Positions 46,537 through 58,769 of a DNA stretch of 64,000 bases are shown in pieces. Position 1 is the stretch's first letter. Every line of letters begins with the position of its first letter. The translations under genes were made by a program, and so were the position numbers. The stretch comes from Lottia gigantea (Eukaryota; Mollusca; Gastropoda; Lottiidae): assembly GCF_000327385.1 (NCBI RefSeq), contig NW_008706747.1, positions 1,939,877 through 2,003,876 on the forward strand, written 5' to 3'. The notes under the pieces are model-generated. The model ran no database searches. It saw only the letters and a list, made by a program, of their open reading frames with translations, and was not told where the DNA came from.

Positions 46537-47613
46537 ATGACTACCATAAGTTTTAATTTCTCCGAGACCACGACGGACAATATGACGGATATCGGAGAAC
46601 CCGTGGTGGAACAAAGTTACGTGACAATTCGGCGCATACAGACTGTGATGATCCCCATTATATGTGTGATAGGAATAGTAGGGAATACCCTTGCTGCTGG
46701 TGCCTTTTTCAGTGCCCAACTTCGCACTATTTCCTGTTGCCTCTATTTAGGAGTAAAGTGTCTCTCAGACATTGGCTTCCTCGTGTCTTTATTCGTCGTT
46801 TGGCTGTATCGTGTTCACGTTCCAATATTCAGCCTTAATGTCATCTGCCAGACGACCATTTTCTTGTCGTATATTTGTGCTTTCTCGTCGGTATGGCTCG
46901 TTGTAATTATAACATTTGAGAACTTTATCCGAATCAGTCAGCCTCAGTTAGTTCCGGTGATCTGCACGTCCCGCATGGGAAAAATTGTGATAACCTCTTG
47001 CACCATAATTTCTCTCTTACTATACAACTTCCCTCTGTGGACAACTGGCATCGTCGAGGACGCACAAGGGACATTCTGCTCAACGTATGGTGAATTTCAG
47101 CAAGCGACTGTCATTCTGACGTACATCGACACGATGCTCACGTTAGTCTTGCCGTTTTTCCTCATGGTCATTCTGGTCGTGCTGATAACCATTGCAGCTA
47201 TACAAGCGTACGAACGTAAGAAACGGTTGTTCATGAATCTAATACGGCCGATCAAGAAGGGGAAAAGCCCCGAAGCTCAAGTGACCAAGATGTTGTTTGC
47301 GGTGTCCGTGGTATTTTTGGTTCTCCACACGCCGATCCATGGTATCCGGATTAAGCTCATGATTTTGGAGTTTCTTCAGAACGCGCACGTGTCTACCAAC
47401 GACTACATCTTCCAACGGTTATTCGAATTGTTATACTATATCGACTTCTGTATCAGTTTGGCAGTGTATCTAATCTTTGGGGACAACTTCAAAAAAGTGT
47501 TCATCCGAATGTATTTCAAAAGATGCTGCCGAGTACCGACCGCTGACGTGGACGAAAATCACATGACGAATCATATCTCAATTAGTACTACGTCTCGTGG
47601 TGTCGATGTTTAA
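46537..47613 (+). CDS. Intronless class A (rhodopsin-like) GPCR, orphan, peptide-receptor-like
   Basis: A single uninterrupted frame of 358 residues starts at an ATG with A at -3. Seven hydrophobic segments are visible at about 37-60, 67-91, 103-128, 148-171, 190-219, 250-272 and 295-316. Class A marks are GN at 49-50 (TM1), LSD at 76-78 (TM2), Cys104 and Cys181 for the conserved disulfide, Pro206 (TM5) and Pro266 (TM6). Two N-glycosylation sequons (N7, N15) lie in the short N-terminus, and CC at 330-331 may be palmitoylated. The DRY motif is replaced by ENF (128-130), and TM7 has SLAVY instead of NPxxY. The overall pattern recalls the FMRFamide/peptide-receptor-like expansions of lophotrochozoans. 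The ligand is unknown. No second receptor copy is visible here, and no intron is needed. Confidence 0.9.
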   Translation: MTTISFNFSETTTDNMTDIGEPVVEQSYVTIRRIQTVMIPIICVIGIVGNTLAAGAFFSAQLRTISCCLYLGVKCLSDIGFLVSLFVVWLYRVHVPIFSLNVICQTTIFLSYICAFSSVWLVVIITFENFIRISQPQLVPVICTSRMGKIVITSCTIISLLLYNFPLWTTGIVEDAQGTFCSTYGEFQQATVILTYIDTMLTLVLPFFLMVILVVLITIAAIQAYERKKRLFMNLIRPIKKGKSPEAQVTKMLFAVSVVFLVLHTPIHGIRIKLMILEFLQNAHVSTNDYIFQRLFELLYYIDFCISLAVYLIFGDNFKKVFIRMYFKRCCRVPTADVDENHMTNHISISTTSRGVDV

Positions 47614-48240
47614 AGCGCCTAACTCTGTGTAGTGCAATTAAGGTTTATTATTGGTGATTTTGTAGAAAATGAAACAATGTGGAGTTTTACTTCTTATCTG
47701 TGATTTGTGAAAAGAATTAATGATTTCGTTTCAAAAATGAAACTTGGATTGATGAGATTTAAGGGATAGAAAACTCTTGATTAAATTCAAAGACTAGTCC
47801 GTGGTGTTTTCTTTTTAAAGTTCCGGAATTGTAATTGTATAGACTATGTATCATTAATACATTTCGGGGTTAGTGACGTCATCCATTCAATATGTACTGC
47901 ATAAGTCTTATATACATATTTTTTTTTTGCATGATTAGAATGTTATTTAAATTTGGGGAGGGGGAATGGAGATTTCTCGCACCTCTAGTCACAGGTCATA
48001 CCGCATATCTCATTATGGAGTCGGAAGAACTACTTTCTTGGGTATGGAATAACCGTACAGTTCTGGCTACAAACCATTTTTCAAATTTTCAAAGCAAACT
48101 CCGATACTCCTGCCTTCAATTGTAAGCGTGTTCAAAAAAAGTTTTCATTAGACGTTTGATCACGTGGAGATCAGTTTTTTCTCGCTTTCATTAATCTGCC
48201 AATGTGGTAGAAATTCGCTTATATGGAGGACATGCTACCC
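47614..48240. other. 3' flank of the GPCR, non-coding
   Basis: Holds a weak R1-like word ('tggagttttacttctta' near 47681) and a CRE word (TGACGTCA near 47874). No gene seen. Confidence 0.4.
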
Positions 48241-48242
48241 TT

Positions 48243-48419
48243 ATAGCTAAAGTGAACCCCACACCATAGCGATCACCAGTAGTGTATGATTACAAATAAG
48301 AATCGAACGTAACTCCCATGCAATTGAGTTGTGAGTTGCGTTCGATACTCATGACCACTTTCATTATTCGCAAACATTAGGAACTGGTAATCGCTTTGGT
48401 GTGAGGGCACCTTAACTGA
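48243..48419. mobile_element. Family E foldback element
   Basis: 'caccatagcgatcaccagta' is inverted as 'ctggtaatcgctttggtgtg'; 'gaatcgaacgtaactcccat' pairs with 'tgagttgcgttcgatactca'. Related to 38898-39080. Confidence 0.8.
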
Positions 48420-49019
48420 ATAGAAGATTTACACAAAGTACAAGTTGTTAAGTCGAAACGCCTCTCTTACTAACGGCGTTTTCCCAATTGAACTGATGTA
48501 ACATGGCAGTTTAGACTCAACACCTTCCTTTAAAAGACGCTCGAATGATTTTATGAATGATGATATTCCTATATCAAACGACGTGCGAGGCTTAAAGAAT
48601 ATTATGTCAGTCCTTGAACATTACAGCATTCCACATTCCAATGGAGATATATTAGTTTAGAAATATTGCTCATTGGCTTTATAACACAGTACCAGTTGTA
48701 ACGTGGACTGAATTTTGAACTAATTCAAGACGTGTTTGAATTTCTGACAGAGAATTTGGTATTGAGAGTTTTAAATAAAGATTTTATTTCTATTTAAGCT
48801 ATTTTCTGTACTATTGAGGGGGTGGGGGGATTTCGTTGTGGAGAACTCTATCACCCCTATTCAAAAGAAGGCTTGCACCTGTCACCTGTACAGAACTTAT
48901 ATTTGAATGCCAACCACGACCTCCGCCATTAAGTCGCCACCAACTGCCTTACATGTCCATACTCTGACGATTCGCACGCAATGTAAATGCACACCATGCA
49001 TGCCCCCTTAGATGTACTA

Positions 49020-49640
49020 TCTTTACTACCTAGATATGGTGCCATAGCAGGCGCACGTAGCGGGTGTTCTATAAACTACTAATTTTTGTTCACGCGTACT
49101 ATGTTATACCTTTGCGCACAAAGATACTTTTTTATGCCCCCCTTATGCACCTATGCTATGGCGCCTCGAGTGAGCATATCGTCAACTCTATTCCCCACAC
49201 CTCGAGACTGCACACACCAGTGTCGTCACTATTCAGAGCGAAAGAGCGTGATAATGCTAATCTTTTTATGCCCCAATCGTCGTGTAGCTAGCTCAACTGA
49301 GCAAGATAATGTCACCTGTGATATGCCCCACCTCTGGGGACGAAAATACGTGAATTAAATGTGCCCCCACTAAGCATTCTGATATGCCCTAACCCGGTTG
49401 ATGATACACACGCCAATTCCACGTGTATAGCTCCAGATGTCACTCTGCGCCTCGACTTTGCATGGCCTTACCCCTTGGGACGGTAAATACGTCAATCCAC
49501 GTAGCTCGCGGCTAAAAGACCCGGTGACCGCTTTCAATCTCTCATTAACTCTACCCCCTTCGAGGATTATGCCGGAATCGTTCCTGCCATCAATCAATGT
49601 ACAGCCATGGCTGTTTTTCCGACCCGCTGAAATAACTCGG
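49020..49640. other. Locally GC-richer segment of unknown origin
   Basis: Richer in CCCC and CG than its surroundings, with repeated 'tatgcccc' words, paired 'cgaaaatacgtgaatt' / 'ggtaaatacgtcaatcc', and several overlapping short frames in both directions. None of these frames has a recognisable domain. It may be a decayed exon, an old insertion or a degenerate repeat. Confidence 0.35.
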
Positions 49641-50043
49641 TAAGCAGAAGTGATTCATAATGTTCTAGGTCGGTCACTGATATTTATATATAGAGCTTTA
49701 TGAAGTGTAGTTCATTACGACATGGCTGTGCTTGGATGGCCATCCGACTCTTTTGTGGCCACTAGCGTTTTAATGACTTTTCAGGTGGATGTGGAGGGGA
49801 GGGGGGCGGGGTTATTTGAGTGAGGTCCACAGAATTGTCACAAGCAATTTGTAAAATGACGAAAATTTTCTTAGTGAAAGGTGGGCCGAGTTAAAGCCGT
49901 ACAAGCTTCAGCGCTGGGACTTGACAGGGAAACATATTCTCTACTAATGTTATTTCTTGCCCGATTCCATAGATGTGTATGTCTTGAACCAGTAAAAGAC
50001 GTCATTTTGAGCCGTTTTTACGCGAGATCGGCATCTTAGTTTG

Positions 50044-50120
50044 ATGAAATATTATATGTAATGACAGGAACCATGGACGTAGGATGATAAATCAGAATGG
50101 TGCGAATAGAAGCTGTATGT
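50044..50120. mobile_element. Possible family C remnant
   Basis: 'aggaaccatggacgtaggat' and 'aaatcagaatggtgcgaata' loosely follow one arm of family C. Confidence 0.35.
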
Positions 50121-50934
50121 GTACAGGCTCGTATCCAACCCAATGTGCAAAGGGGGCGGCCGCATTTGCATGAGGAGCAAAATAGCTGATGTAGACTGAT
50201 TTCAGCTTCAATTGATAATTGTTCTAATTTTGCAGGGGGTGGAGGTGGGGGAGAATATATTTCCACCCCTCCCCCCCCCCCCCCCCCCTTCCATCTTTAG
50301 TTACGGGACTATATGTCTATCCTTGATACACTTACAAAGACAAGAAGACCTATTTTGAATACCATTAAAAAAAAATCCCAATTGTAATATGACGGATAGA
50401 AAACAAAGATGTAACGATACCCTGAGGGTTCGGTTCATTCCACAACCATGATGTCTAATGCAGTTAATGAAATTAATGATGATGTTTTTTTACTGCACAT
50501 TGCACAATAGAAAAATTTATGATCTCCGTAGAGGATAGCAAGCTGGTAAACATCGTGTTAAGGGATTAAGGGATTAGTTAGAGAAATTCCATCTATTAAA
50601 ATTATGCAATACTTGAACACTTATTACCACAAAAGCATTTAGACTATTAGATAATGGAACCTCCGGAGGGTTGGCAGGTTGGCAAACTCAGTCACGGAGT
50701 TGCAGGAATGAATATTTTAAAAGAATCACAGTCAATCATAATACAATGCATTAACTTCTATTAAATAATATATAAGCTCTGGAGAGGATGGCAAGTTGAA
50801 AAACCCAGTCGCAGCATGACATCAAGCTTGCAGAATGCTGATTAATGTCGGCCAATTTGTATCACAATAACAATCCGATAATGTGGAATCTCTGCGGAGG
50901 TAGCAGTTTAGAGTCACCATCGCCATGAACATTT

Positions 50935-51070
50935 CTTTAATTACATGAACCACAGACATCTCCATCTGGCGGAATATAAGAATGGTGCAAAAAGAAGTCA
51001 TAAATGGCCCCAATACACACAAAAGATTAGAAACCTCTCTATAATCCCTTTAAATAAATGAGCGAAATGC
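50935..51070. mobile_element. Family C half-copy
   Basis: 'catgaaccacagacatctcc', 'aagaatggtgcaaaaagaag' and 'cctctctataatccctttaa' follow one arm out to the terminus. Confidence 0.6.
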
Positions 51071-52480
51071 GATTCAGACACCACAGTGGTCGGACAATGA
51101 CTGTTTTTCAGATCTTTTTTCAGAATTGTAATGAACTTTTGTTTCTCAATACGAAGACATAGGATATTGGAATATAGTGTAGGCAATTTTGTCATGAAAT
51201 AAAGATTTTTTTTTTATGATAAATGCAATGACCCACTTATTTATAAGAGAAAGTATAATAAGCTTTCAAAAATAGGGTGTTAATATTTTTTTTGAAAATT
51301 ATGAAGGTATAAATTTCAAGATTGCGTCCAAAATGGCCGCCGAAAACTAATATTGATATATTTTCGCTTATGCATGTGATGCAATTAGAAATTAAGTGTC
51401 TAGATATGTATGTTTTCTAACACCAGGAATCTAATGAAATCATCAAATCGATGTTTTATTTATGATTTACGTGCCATTTCCGAAATGGCATCCGCAATAT
51501 CAACTATACCGTCTCCCTTGGCATGCATTACCAAGCCAACAGGATTTTGTACAAATACAATTATAGATAAGCTAATAATCTTCAACTTATTTATATAAAA
51601 AACCATAATGAGCAAAATACAATTAAGATATTAATTGGTCGGACAAAAATAACGAACAAAATACAATTAAAGGAATACTACCTCTTAGAAAGGACCTGAA
51701 ATTTATAGTTTCAAACTTGGTCAATAAGTGTATATATTCATCAGTTGGACTTAGCATGTGACATGACTAAAGAATAGAATCTCTATATAAGATGATAAAT
51801 TAATTAAACGAAATATTTATTCAAAAATGCTTCCAGGCATGAATTTTTAATGACTTCATGGATTTATTGGATAATAGAGGGATTCTGTCGTACAGTTTTA
51901 ACACTAGGCAAGTCCACTGATGAACGAAGACTAATTTTGGCCAAGTTTCAAAAGTTAAATTTTCGGTCATTCAAAGAGGTAGTATACCTTTAACGAAACC
52001 ACATTAGTCGAACAATGAATGTTACACAGACTATGATTCTTAACTACGAAAACAAAGGCAATTAGAACAGTAATGAATAAGGAATAAAGCTACGAGGAAA
52101 AACAATAATTAAATCTATGTAACTCTGTTTCTCGTTCATCCGCTTGCATGTAATATCATCTAATCACTATATGACTCTGGTGTACTGAAGTGACGTAGCT
52201 GCAGGATTTGATTACGGTACTAGGATTTTAACACGATTTCAACAGAATGGTAGTCCGAACCTACTGACTCTTACCTTCCTTTAATTAATCCTTTAACGGC
52301 ATTTACGGGTAGAGATCACATTGAATAACAAAACACAATTTTATGGTATACTACTCCTTAGTTTTATTACACACTACGTTTCAACAATCTACATTGTCAT
52401 CTTCAGGTTATTTTGTCATCTTATTTTAATGTGGCTGTTTTGCTAGCCTCAAACTTGTTGACTCTCTTATATTTGTTATA
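51070..52480. other. AT-rich non-coding stretch
   Basis: No gene or convincing repeat. 'aaaggaatactacctcttag' near 51674 and its near inverse 'aaagaggtagtatacct' near 51975 hint at a diverged foldback of about 310 bp. Confidence 0.4.
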
Positions 52481-52489
52481 ATATTTGTT

Positions 52490-52583
52490 ATTACTATCAG
52501 AGGCTAGGTAAGAGTAAGCAAGTTTTACGCTGATATATCACCGTAAATCTTGTTTACTCTTACTAAGCCTCTAATAGTTATAA
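52490..52583. mobile_element. Short foldback related to family D
   Basis: 'actatcagaggctaggtaag' + 'agtaagcaag' is inverted as 'cttgtttactcttactaagc' + 'ctctaatagtt'. Arms of about 35 bp, loop about 25 bp. Confidence 0.7.
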
Positions 52584-53104
52584 TTCATGTCTAAAATTTG
52601 CTAACTTTTGCTAAAAACACTGATAGATATAATAAATAGTCAGTTATTGCTGATCAATAAGCTGTTGATACAATGGACTCAGTAATTGTTGGTTAGGAAA
52701 TCGAAATTGATTGAATTCTGCAAGGAGATATTTTGATCAAACAAAAAGCAGAAATTTATGAGAAAAAAAACAAAGCTAGTCAAGGCAATAAAAGAGTCGG
52801 TAATTTCGGACTATCAGAACAGGAAATTCGCTAATGGATGTGTATTATTTTCATATCAAAAATAATTTTTTAGCAAGTCACTCTCATCTCACGATTTTAA
52901 ATATTGTCATTAATTCTAATGCTATTATATCTGCATTGTCATATTTGCTTTCATATAAAAAATCGAAAAAAAAAAACCAAACAAAAATACATTTTAAATC
53001 AGAATAGAAGGACTAAGATTTCAATCTGAATTGAACTTAAGGGCGATTCAAGTTCTATTTCCACGACTTGTAAATTTTTTTTTTCTAGCGGAATGGAGTT
53101 TTAT

Positions 53105-53270
53105 GCCCAACTGCTTCTTGCCTTAAAGGGGGTTGGTTTGGGTCTTGAAAATAGAAGTACTAGAAATGTACGAAAATAGCAAAAGTCCTTCAAAAATACC
53201 TCAAACTAAGAATTTCACTTTCTATTTCTTTTTAATGTTCTTTCTATATATGACAGAGTCTTAAGAAAAG
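53105..53270 (+). mobile_element. Family F fragment
   Basis: 'aaagggggttggtttgggtc', 'gaaatgtacgaaaatagc' and 'cctcaaactaagaatttc' with 'tctatatatgacag' follow the family F left half. Confidence 0.6.
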
Positions 53271-53959
53271 ACAATCAAATTGAAACGGCAAATGAAATGG
53301 TTGATACGCGAAAAGCCTCCTTTAAACGTTCTTTTTTTTTAAGATTAGAATTCTTATTGCATGATTGGGAGGATTTTAACACAACAGTGCAGATCGTGCA
53401 TATTTTAATGTACCGTAAGAAGATTAGAGCTCAGCCGGATCAAAAATACTGAAGCTCTCACAATGAAGCTATTTGGGAAGAATATTTCATTATGGAGCAT
53501 TAAGACTCACTACATACGACCAAAGGGTTCGAAACTGCTACAAGAAAAGCCAAGTTTCTCAACAAATAATCACGATTCGAAAGTGACAGTGTTTACTAAA
53601 AATGCACATGGGGGGAAACAGCTCAAACCATACTACGAGGCCTATTAAAAAAAAAGTTACTTTCCAATGTTGATGCTATACATTTTGTTCCAGTGGGGTC
53701 TATAAGAAACATAAGATGAAGGGGCCGAGCAGGGGCCACGCGGTTTTCACTATGTTAATTGTTAAATATTTCGAAAGAATGTGTGTCTGGGAGTGTCTGA
53801 CCCCCAACAAAAACGCCTCGCGGACTTAGGATTTTTTCATTCTTTTAAAAAATGCAACTAAATGTAGGCCCCTGTAGACCCCCCCCCCCCCCTCCCCCCA
53901 CAGAAACACCAAGCGGGCTTGTGATTTTTTTCAAAAATGCTACTAAATGCATTTTACCT

Positions 53960-54385
53960 TAGTTTGCTATCAAGCATTGTGTTATATATTCATGAAAATA
54001 ACAAACGATAAAAGACTATTCCATTTTCCTTCATAATATATCACTGCAGATTTTGTTGTTTTAACCTCCACGTTTGTCAACGAAAATTTGGTCAAATATT
54101 CATGAAAGAAAGTCATCGAACTTTATAAAACTCTAGGTTTCTTATTATAACAGTTTGCTTACGAAAGTTGTGTCATAAATTCATGAAATAAACGGCAATA
54201 TTTTTCTATAAACCTTTATTCTGATCAGGCTGATAGTTTTTCTTATTAAAGCCCCCACGTTTGCCATAAAATTCAATTCCATGGTATTTTCTATCGTGAT
54301 CAGAAGGTAAAGTAACTTCCTATTTCAGCTTCCACGTTTATCGACAGAAATTGGGTCAAACAATGATAAACAAGCGTGTTGAAAG
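53960..54385 (+). repeat. Decayed tandem repeat, about 110 bp period
   Basis: Units contain 'ttaacctccacgtttgtcaa', 'ttggtcaaatattcatgaaa' and 'ctttataaaactct'-like words; about four are recognisable. Confidence 0.6.
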
Positions 54386-54389
54386 GGAA

Positions 54390-54742
54390 AGAAACGCCTT
54401 TAGGGTGGGTGGGCGGGTGATTTGTGTCTTCAATATATGTAAATAGTCTTCAGAAGTACTAGAAATGTACATATATCGCATAATTCCTTCAAATATATCT
54501 CAAACTAGGAATATATTTTCCTATTTCAATAGATGTCTTTCTATATATGGCGGAGTCCCATAAAAAGACGACTCGTCTTTTAACTTGCAAACTCGGATAA
54601 TTCTGGACACGCATTTGAATACTCAAATTTCGACGGTGAGCTGTGAACATTATTACTAATTTAATTAGCTAAAAAAAAAATCCCATTTCTGAGAATAAAG
54701 TATGGTTCGTCGAAAAAAAAAATTGCTCATCTGTCCCTTTAA
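54390..54742 (+). mobile_element. Family F element, near full-length (about 350 bp)
   Basis: The body shares 'gtcttcagaagtactagaaa', 'tctcaaactaggaata' and 'tttctatatatggcg' with 19138, and ends 'attgctcatctgtcccttta', the inverse of the TTAAAGGGACAG start seen in other copies. Confidence 0.7.
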
Positions 54743-54859
54743 CAACAAAATTCGCTGAACTTGAAGTAATCTCACCTTCTCATTAAGCCACTGTGATTAT
54801 TACAGTCCAAATGACTGAAATAATTACACTTTGTGGATAACTATAAGACTGCTAAATAC

Positions 54860-55205
54860 AGATCAGATACGGAAGTAAAAGTAACACACGCGATGTGCCG
54901 ATAACAGGTAAAAACATTGAAGATTATTCAGAACATGAAATGAGTTTTACGCCATACTTTCAAATGACTATCATAATTGCAGATGTAAATTAACAAGTAT
55001 GGCTAAAAAATACCGATTACATGGGAACGAGGAATTATTCCGATAACACACGCAATGCTTCGATAACGGATAAACCGGTGAAGAGTACATGAACTAAATG
55101 CAGTTTTACGCCATTCTGTTCTACACTGTGCTTGTTAATTGCATTGCAGTTGTAGATTACCGTCATAAAAGGGATTTTTCCCGAGTACACAAGCGAATTC
55201 TTGAT
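54860..55205 (+). repeat. Tandem duplication, about 176 bp period
   Basis: 'taacacacgcgatgtgccga' + 'taacaggtaaa' + 'gttttacgccatactt' is followed by 'taacacacgcaatgcttcga' + 'taacggataaa' + 'gttttacgccattctg'. Confidence 0.75.
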
Positions 55206-55904
55206 GGAACAACAAAGATTATTGAGACCACGTCATACCGTTTAAATCACTAGCATACACGCAGCAGTGAATTGAAAGAAAAGAACGAAACACATGGATA
55301 ACTATCTAGGATCACGAGGACCCTATCTTCCTGTTCGTCCTTGGTCAAACCTCTTGGCATTGATCTTTCCCAGATAATCTGCACCCATTAACTGGTTCGA
55401 CTGGAGGAAAAATGCCAATCAAGGTTACGAGACTTACTCACACTTTCTCTCAATGGATAAGAACATGCGACTACCATTCGTTCGATATAACCAAGCAAAT
55501 GACGTCATGTCAAGATTTCAAGGTTCTAATGGACTACAGCCCGTCCTCATCTATGATTGCTATTACACGGAGAGGACTCGAAACTGGATCGAAATACGAG
55601 CTTACTGTATATAACGTTTTTTTTTGCTATTCCACAGCTCGTGTGAATTTACCAATTTATTTTTTCATTCGAGGAAAGAGATATTAACGGCTTCCAACAC
55701 GCTAATGTAATTTTTCAAATTCTAATGTTTAATTTTCGTGGTATGAGAAAATAAAGATGTGAATTTCTAATCGGAAAAAGCATGAAGTTAAGACAACGTC
55801 TGCTTTTATTACACTAACGCATGTCAGCATTTTTTCTCAATTGTTCTGGCTAGCAACAGTCAAATTGAGCAAAAATAATATCCAAATAGGTATTAGAGAC
55901 CACT

Positions 55905-56054
55905 TTAAAAGGACAGATGCGCCATATTGGGGGTTGATTTTGGTCTTGAATGTAAAGCTGTGAACACTGTTACTGATTAGCTTAGCTGAAAAATTACGTT
56001 TTCTGTGGCACATTTGTTCCTTTAAAGGGACAGATTCACCACCCGTTTGACCAA
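55905..56054. mobile_element. Family F short copies at the edge of the assembly gap
   Basis: 'taaaaggacagatgcgccat' ... 'ttgttcctttaaagggacag' forms a compact inverted-repeat copy of about 120 bp. The last word starts a second 'aaagggacagattcacc' terminus that runs into the Ns. Confidence 0.65.
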
Positions 56055-56528
56055 NNNNNNNNNNNNNNNNNNNNNNNNNNNNNNNNNNNNNNNNNNNNNN
56101 NNNNNNNNNNNNNNNNNNNNNNNNNNNNNNNNNNNNNNNNNNNNNNNNNNNNNNNNNNNNNNNNNNNNNNNNNNNNNNNNNNNNNNNNNNNNNNNNNNNN
56201 NNNNNNNNNNNNNNNNNNNNNNNNNNNNNNNNNNNNNNNNNNNNNNNNNNNNNNNNNNNNNNNNNNNNNNNNNNNNNNNNNNNNNNNNNNNNNNNNNNNN
56301 NNNNNNNNNNNNNNNNNNNNNNNNNNNNNNNNNNNNNNNNNNNNNNNNNNNNNNNNNNNNNNNNNNNNNNNNNNNNNNNNNNNNNNNNNNNNNNNNNNNN
56401 NNNNNNNNNNNNNNNNNNNNNNNNNNNNNNNNNNNNNNNNNNNNNNNNNNNNNNNNNNNNNNNNNNNNNNNNNNNNNNNNNNNNNNNNNNNNNNNNNNNN
56501 NNNNNNNNNNNNNNNNNNNNNNNNNNNN
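56055..56528. other. Assembly gap (474 N)
   Basis: Run of Ns. The left flank is a family F terminus, so the missing sequence may be another copy or a tandem of these elements. All open frames crossing it are meaningless. Confidence 1.
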
Positions 56529-58150
56529 GTGCCACAACCAACAACTGTAAAACATTGCAATAAAAGGCCAGCGATCAAGTTATCTAGTCGAAAACTGTCA
56601 ACATAGCTACTAGAGTCGGAAACGGACAGAAAAGAGGCTAGCCCCTGCCCTGATTTAGTTATCATTTGTACAAAATTTCTTCTTTAACACGTGTTTGCAT
56701 ATCCTTCTCCCGTATGGAAAATTCACCACAACTGGGCCAATAATAAAATATGAAATTTCACAATCACGTTAATGATAATATAATATAAATGATGATATAA
56801 TTGTTTTATAATCAAAATAATTTAAAATGCATAGAAATTATTATTCAAGGCGCCTGAAGTGATATCTAAGCGATGCAAATCAACATGTATTCATGTGTTT
56901 CAATCGACTGGGATTTAGCGATTTTGATGCGGATTATTTCTTGAATATTGCAAAATTGAATATTGAAATATACACCATCATCTAAGATACAAAATATGTT
57001 TAAATGCTTATTCAAAATGCGGATTTCCCATGTGGTTGAAGTTTTGTATATGCAATTACAAGTATGTACATTTTTTAGCGGAGCGTCAATAGTCTTGGCT
57101 TTTTTAGATATCCATACTTGAATTATGTGCATAATTTAAAATGTAAATATGTGATGCAACATTTATCTTTTTTCCTTTTTTGAAGAAGGCGGCTATAGGT
57201 CGTACGTGCATATTAAGCTTTCACTTAGAGCGATCTTCTGTGTAAAAGAAATTTTTAAAAACCAAAATGGATTGCCCCTCAGAAAAAAATCTGACAACCG
57301 ACCGGCAACTAAACACCATAGACCATCGCGTTCCGGGCATATTACTTGCAGGAACCATGGAACCAGAACACAACCAGGCAAGATCCGCTGAAATAGACTG
57401 GATTTGTGATTTCAGCATTTAAATTACTGGTAATGAGATGCACACTGGTTCGAAAGATTTATCTATTATATTCTAAGGCATCTGTGGACACAAATCTCAT
57501 GCATCAATTTGTAAATAACGTACAGTAAACTTCGATTACAGTTAATGAGGCAATGCAAATTTTAAAATCTGACCTTGAATTAATGCATTATGAAGCTTAT
57601 TGTAGTAAATATATAACGGTCATATCATTAAGGAATCAAAGAATTAGAAAACTGTCCACTTAGGCATATTTTGTCTTTTTAATTTTGAAACTTGTAATGA
57701 GGTAAACGTCGGTTTGAATGATTTAGCTGTTATTGTTAAGTATCTGGCAAATAAATTTGTCTGGGTATTTTCAATATTCTAAATGAATCATATTAAATAT
57801 TAATGGAGATGTCAACTTGCTATATGAAATTTGAATCTGGTTCGAGTCCTCTGAGAGTCCGCAACAGTCGGGAGTCAGACATTTTATCATTGTTTATGGT
57901 AGGCCAAGTTATTGTCATATTCTAAATGTATATAGAAATGCGTATTTGCAAGTGACAGCTTTTCTCTACAGAATACAATTTAATAAAATTTTTTTTATTC
58001 ATTTTGAACCCCACAAGTCGAGTAATTGGATTGGTAACAGGCTTCTCTCGAATTTAATTTTGAGGTTTTGATATACTTATGTAATTAAAAACACAGTATG
58101 AGCCCACATTTAGATTTCAATGGCAATGAAAACTTGTTGAGGATGAGAAA
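56529..58150. other. AT-rich non-coding stretch
   Basis: No gene or clear repeat recognised. Short open frames around 57193-57418 overlap on both strands and show no domain. Confidence 0.4.
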
Positions 58151-58159
58151 GCATGTCTT

Positions 58160-58487
58160 GCCTCGCTAGCGACAGGGGTGGGGCATTTCCCCCTCAAAAA
58201 ATAATTCGTACTCCCACTGCAGACGTTCCATTATAAGTAGTTTTTGCCTCTGCGCTCCAGAGAATTGTTGCATATGGAATCTCAACCTCGACAGTTGTCC
58301 CGGCATGAAAAGGTTGGTTGGTTTGTAGATGACAAGTAATCGTTCGCTTCCAGTGGATGCTGATATCGCAAACTAGGTAGTTGTTGGTAGTCGTATTACA
58401 TGTAGTTGGTAGTTGGATTTGCTGTGTTATTTGACGCAGTGAAATCAGTCTGTCCCCTATTTGTACTACAAGTTGGTGCCGCCACTG
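58160..58487. mobile_element. hAT-like non-autonomous element, diverged copy
   Basis: It ends 'ttggtgccgccactg' and shares 'cctcgacagttgtc' and 'cagtctgtcc' in the same order with 59414-59710. The left end is decayed ('cgctagcgacaggggtgggg'). Confidence 0.45.
58361..58395 (-). repeat. Solo core of the 61-bp repeat
   Basis: 'gatatcgcaaactaggtagt' + 'tgttggtag' is the inverse of the 60497 array core ('ctacctagtctgtgatatc'). Single unit only. Confidence 0.6.
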
Positions 58488-58769
58488 CCATCTATATATA
58501 GTGTTGGGAAGAAGATTCTATTGAGACTCCATTAGGCGAGTAATTAGATTTTACAGTTAACTAGTGCACAATTCCAACTAAATGTTCGCCCCGAAGGAAC
58601 GAGATTGGAACTATTGCCACCTTAGCATTGACGAGATCAAATCCCACGATGCAATATTCACTCCCTATTCAGGCCTAAATTATTAAATAACGTGGACCGC
58701 CAGATAATTCAAGTACCGACTTGTTGCCCAAGAGATTAGTATCATGCTCCTGGTTTGCCATTGGTATGT

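Noticed and set aside
49064-49643. Cluster of short open frames in both directions
   Set aside because: They overlap each other on both strands and show no domain; kept only as a compositional oddity.
55412-55687. 91-residue + strand open frame as a gene
   Set aside because: No recognisable domain, signal peptide or conserved motif; length is within chance for this sequence, so not annotated.
55837-56665. Several open frames of 167-235 residues
   Set aside because: They consist almost entirely of the N gap.
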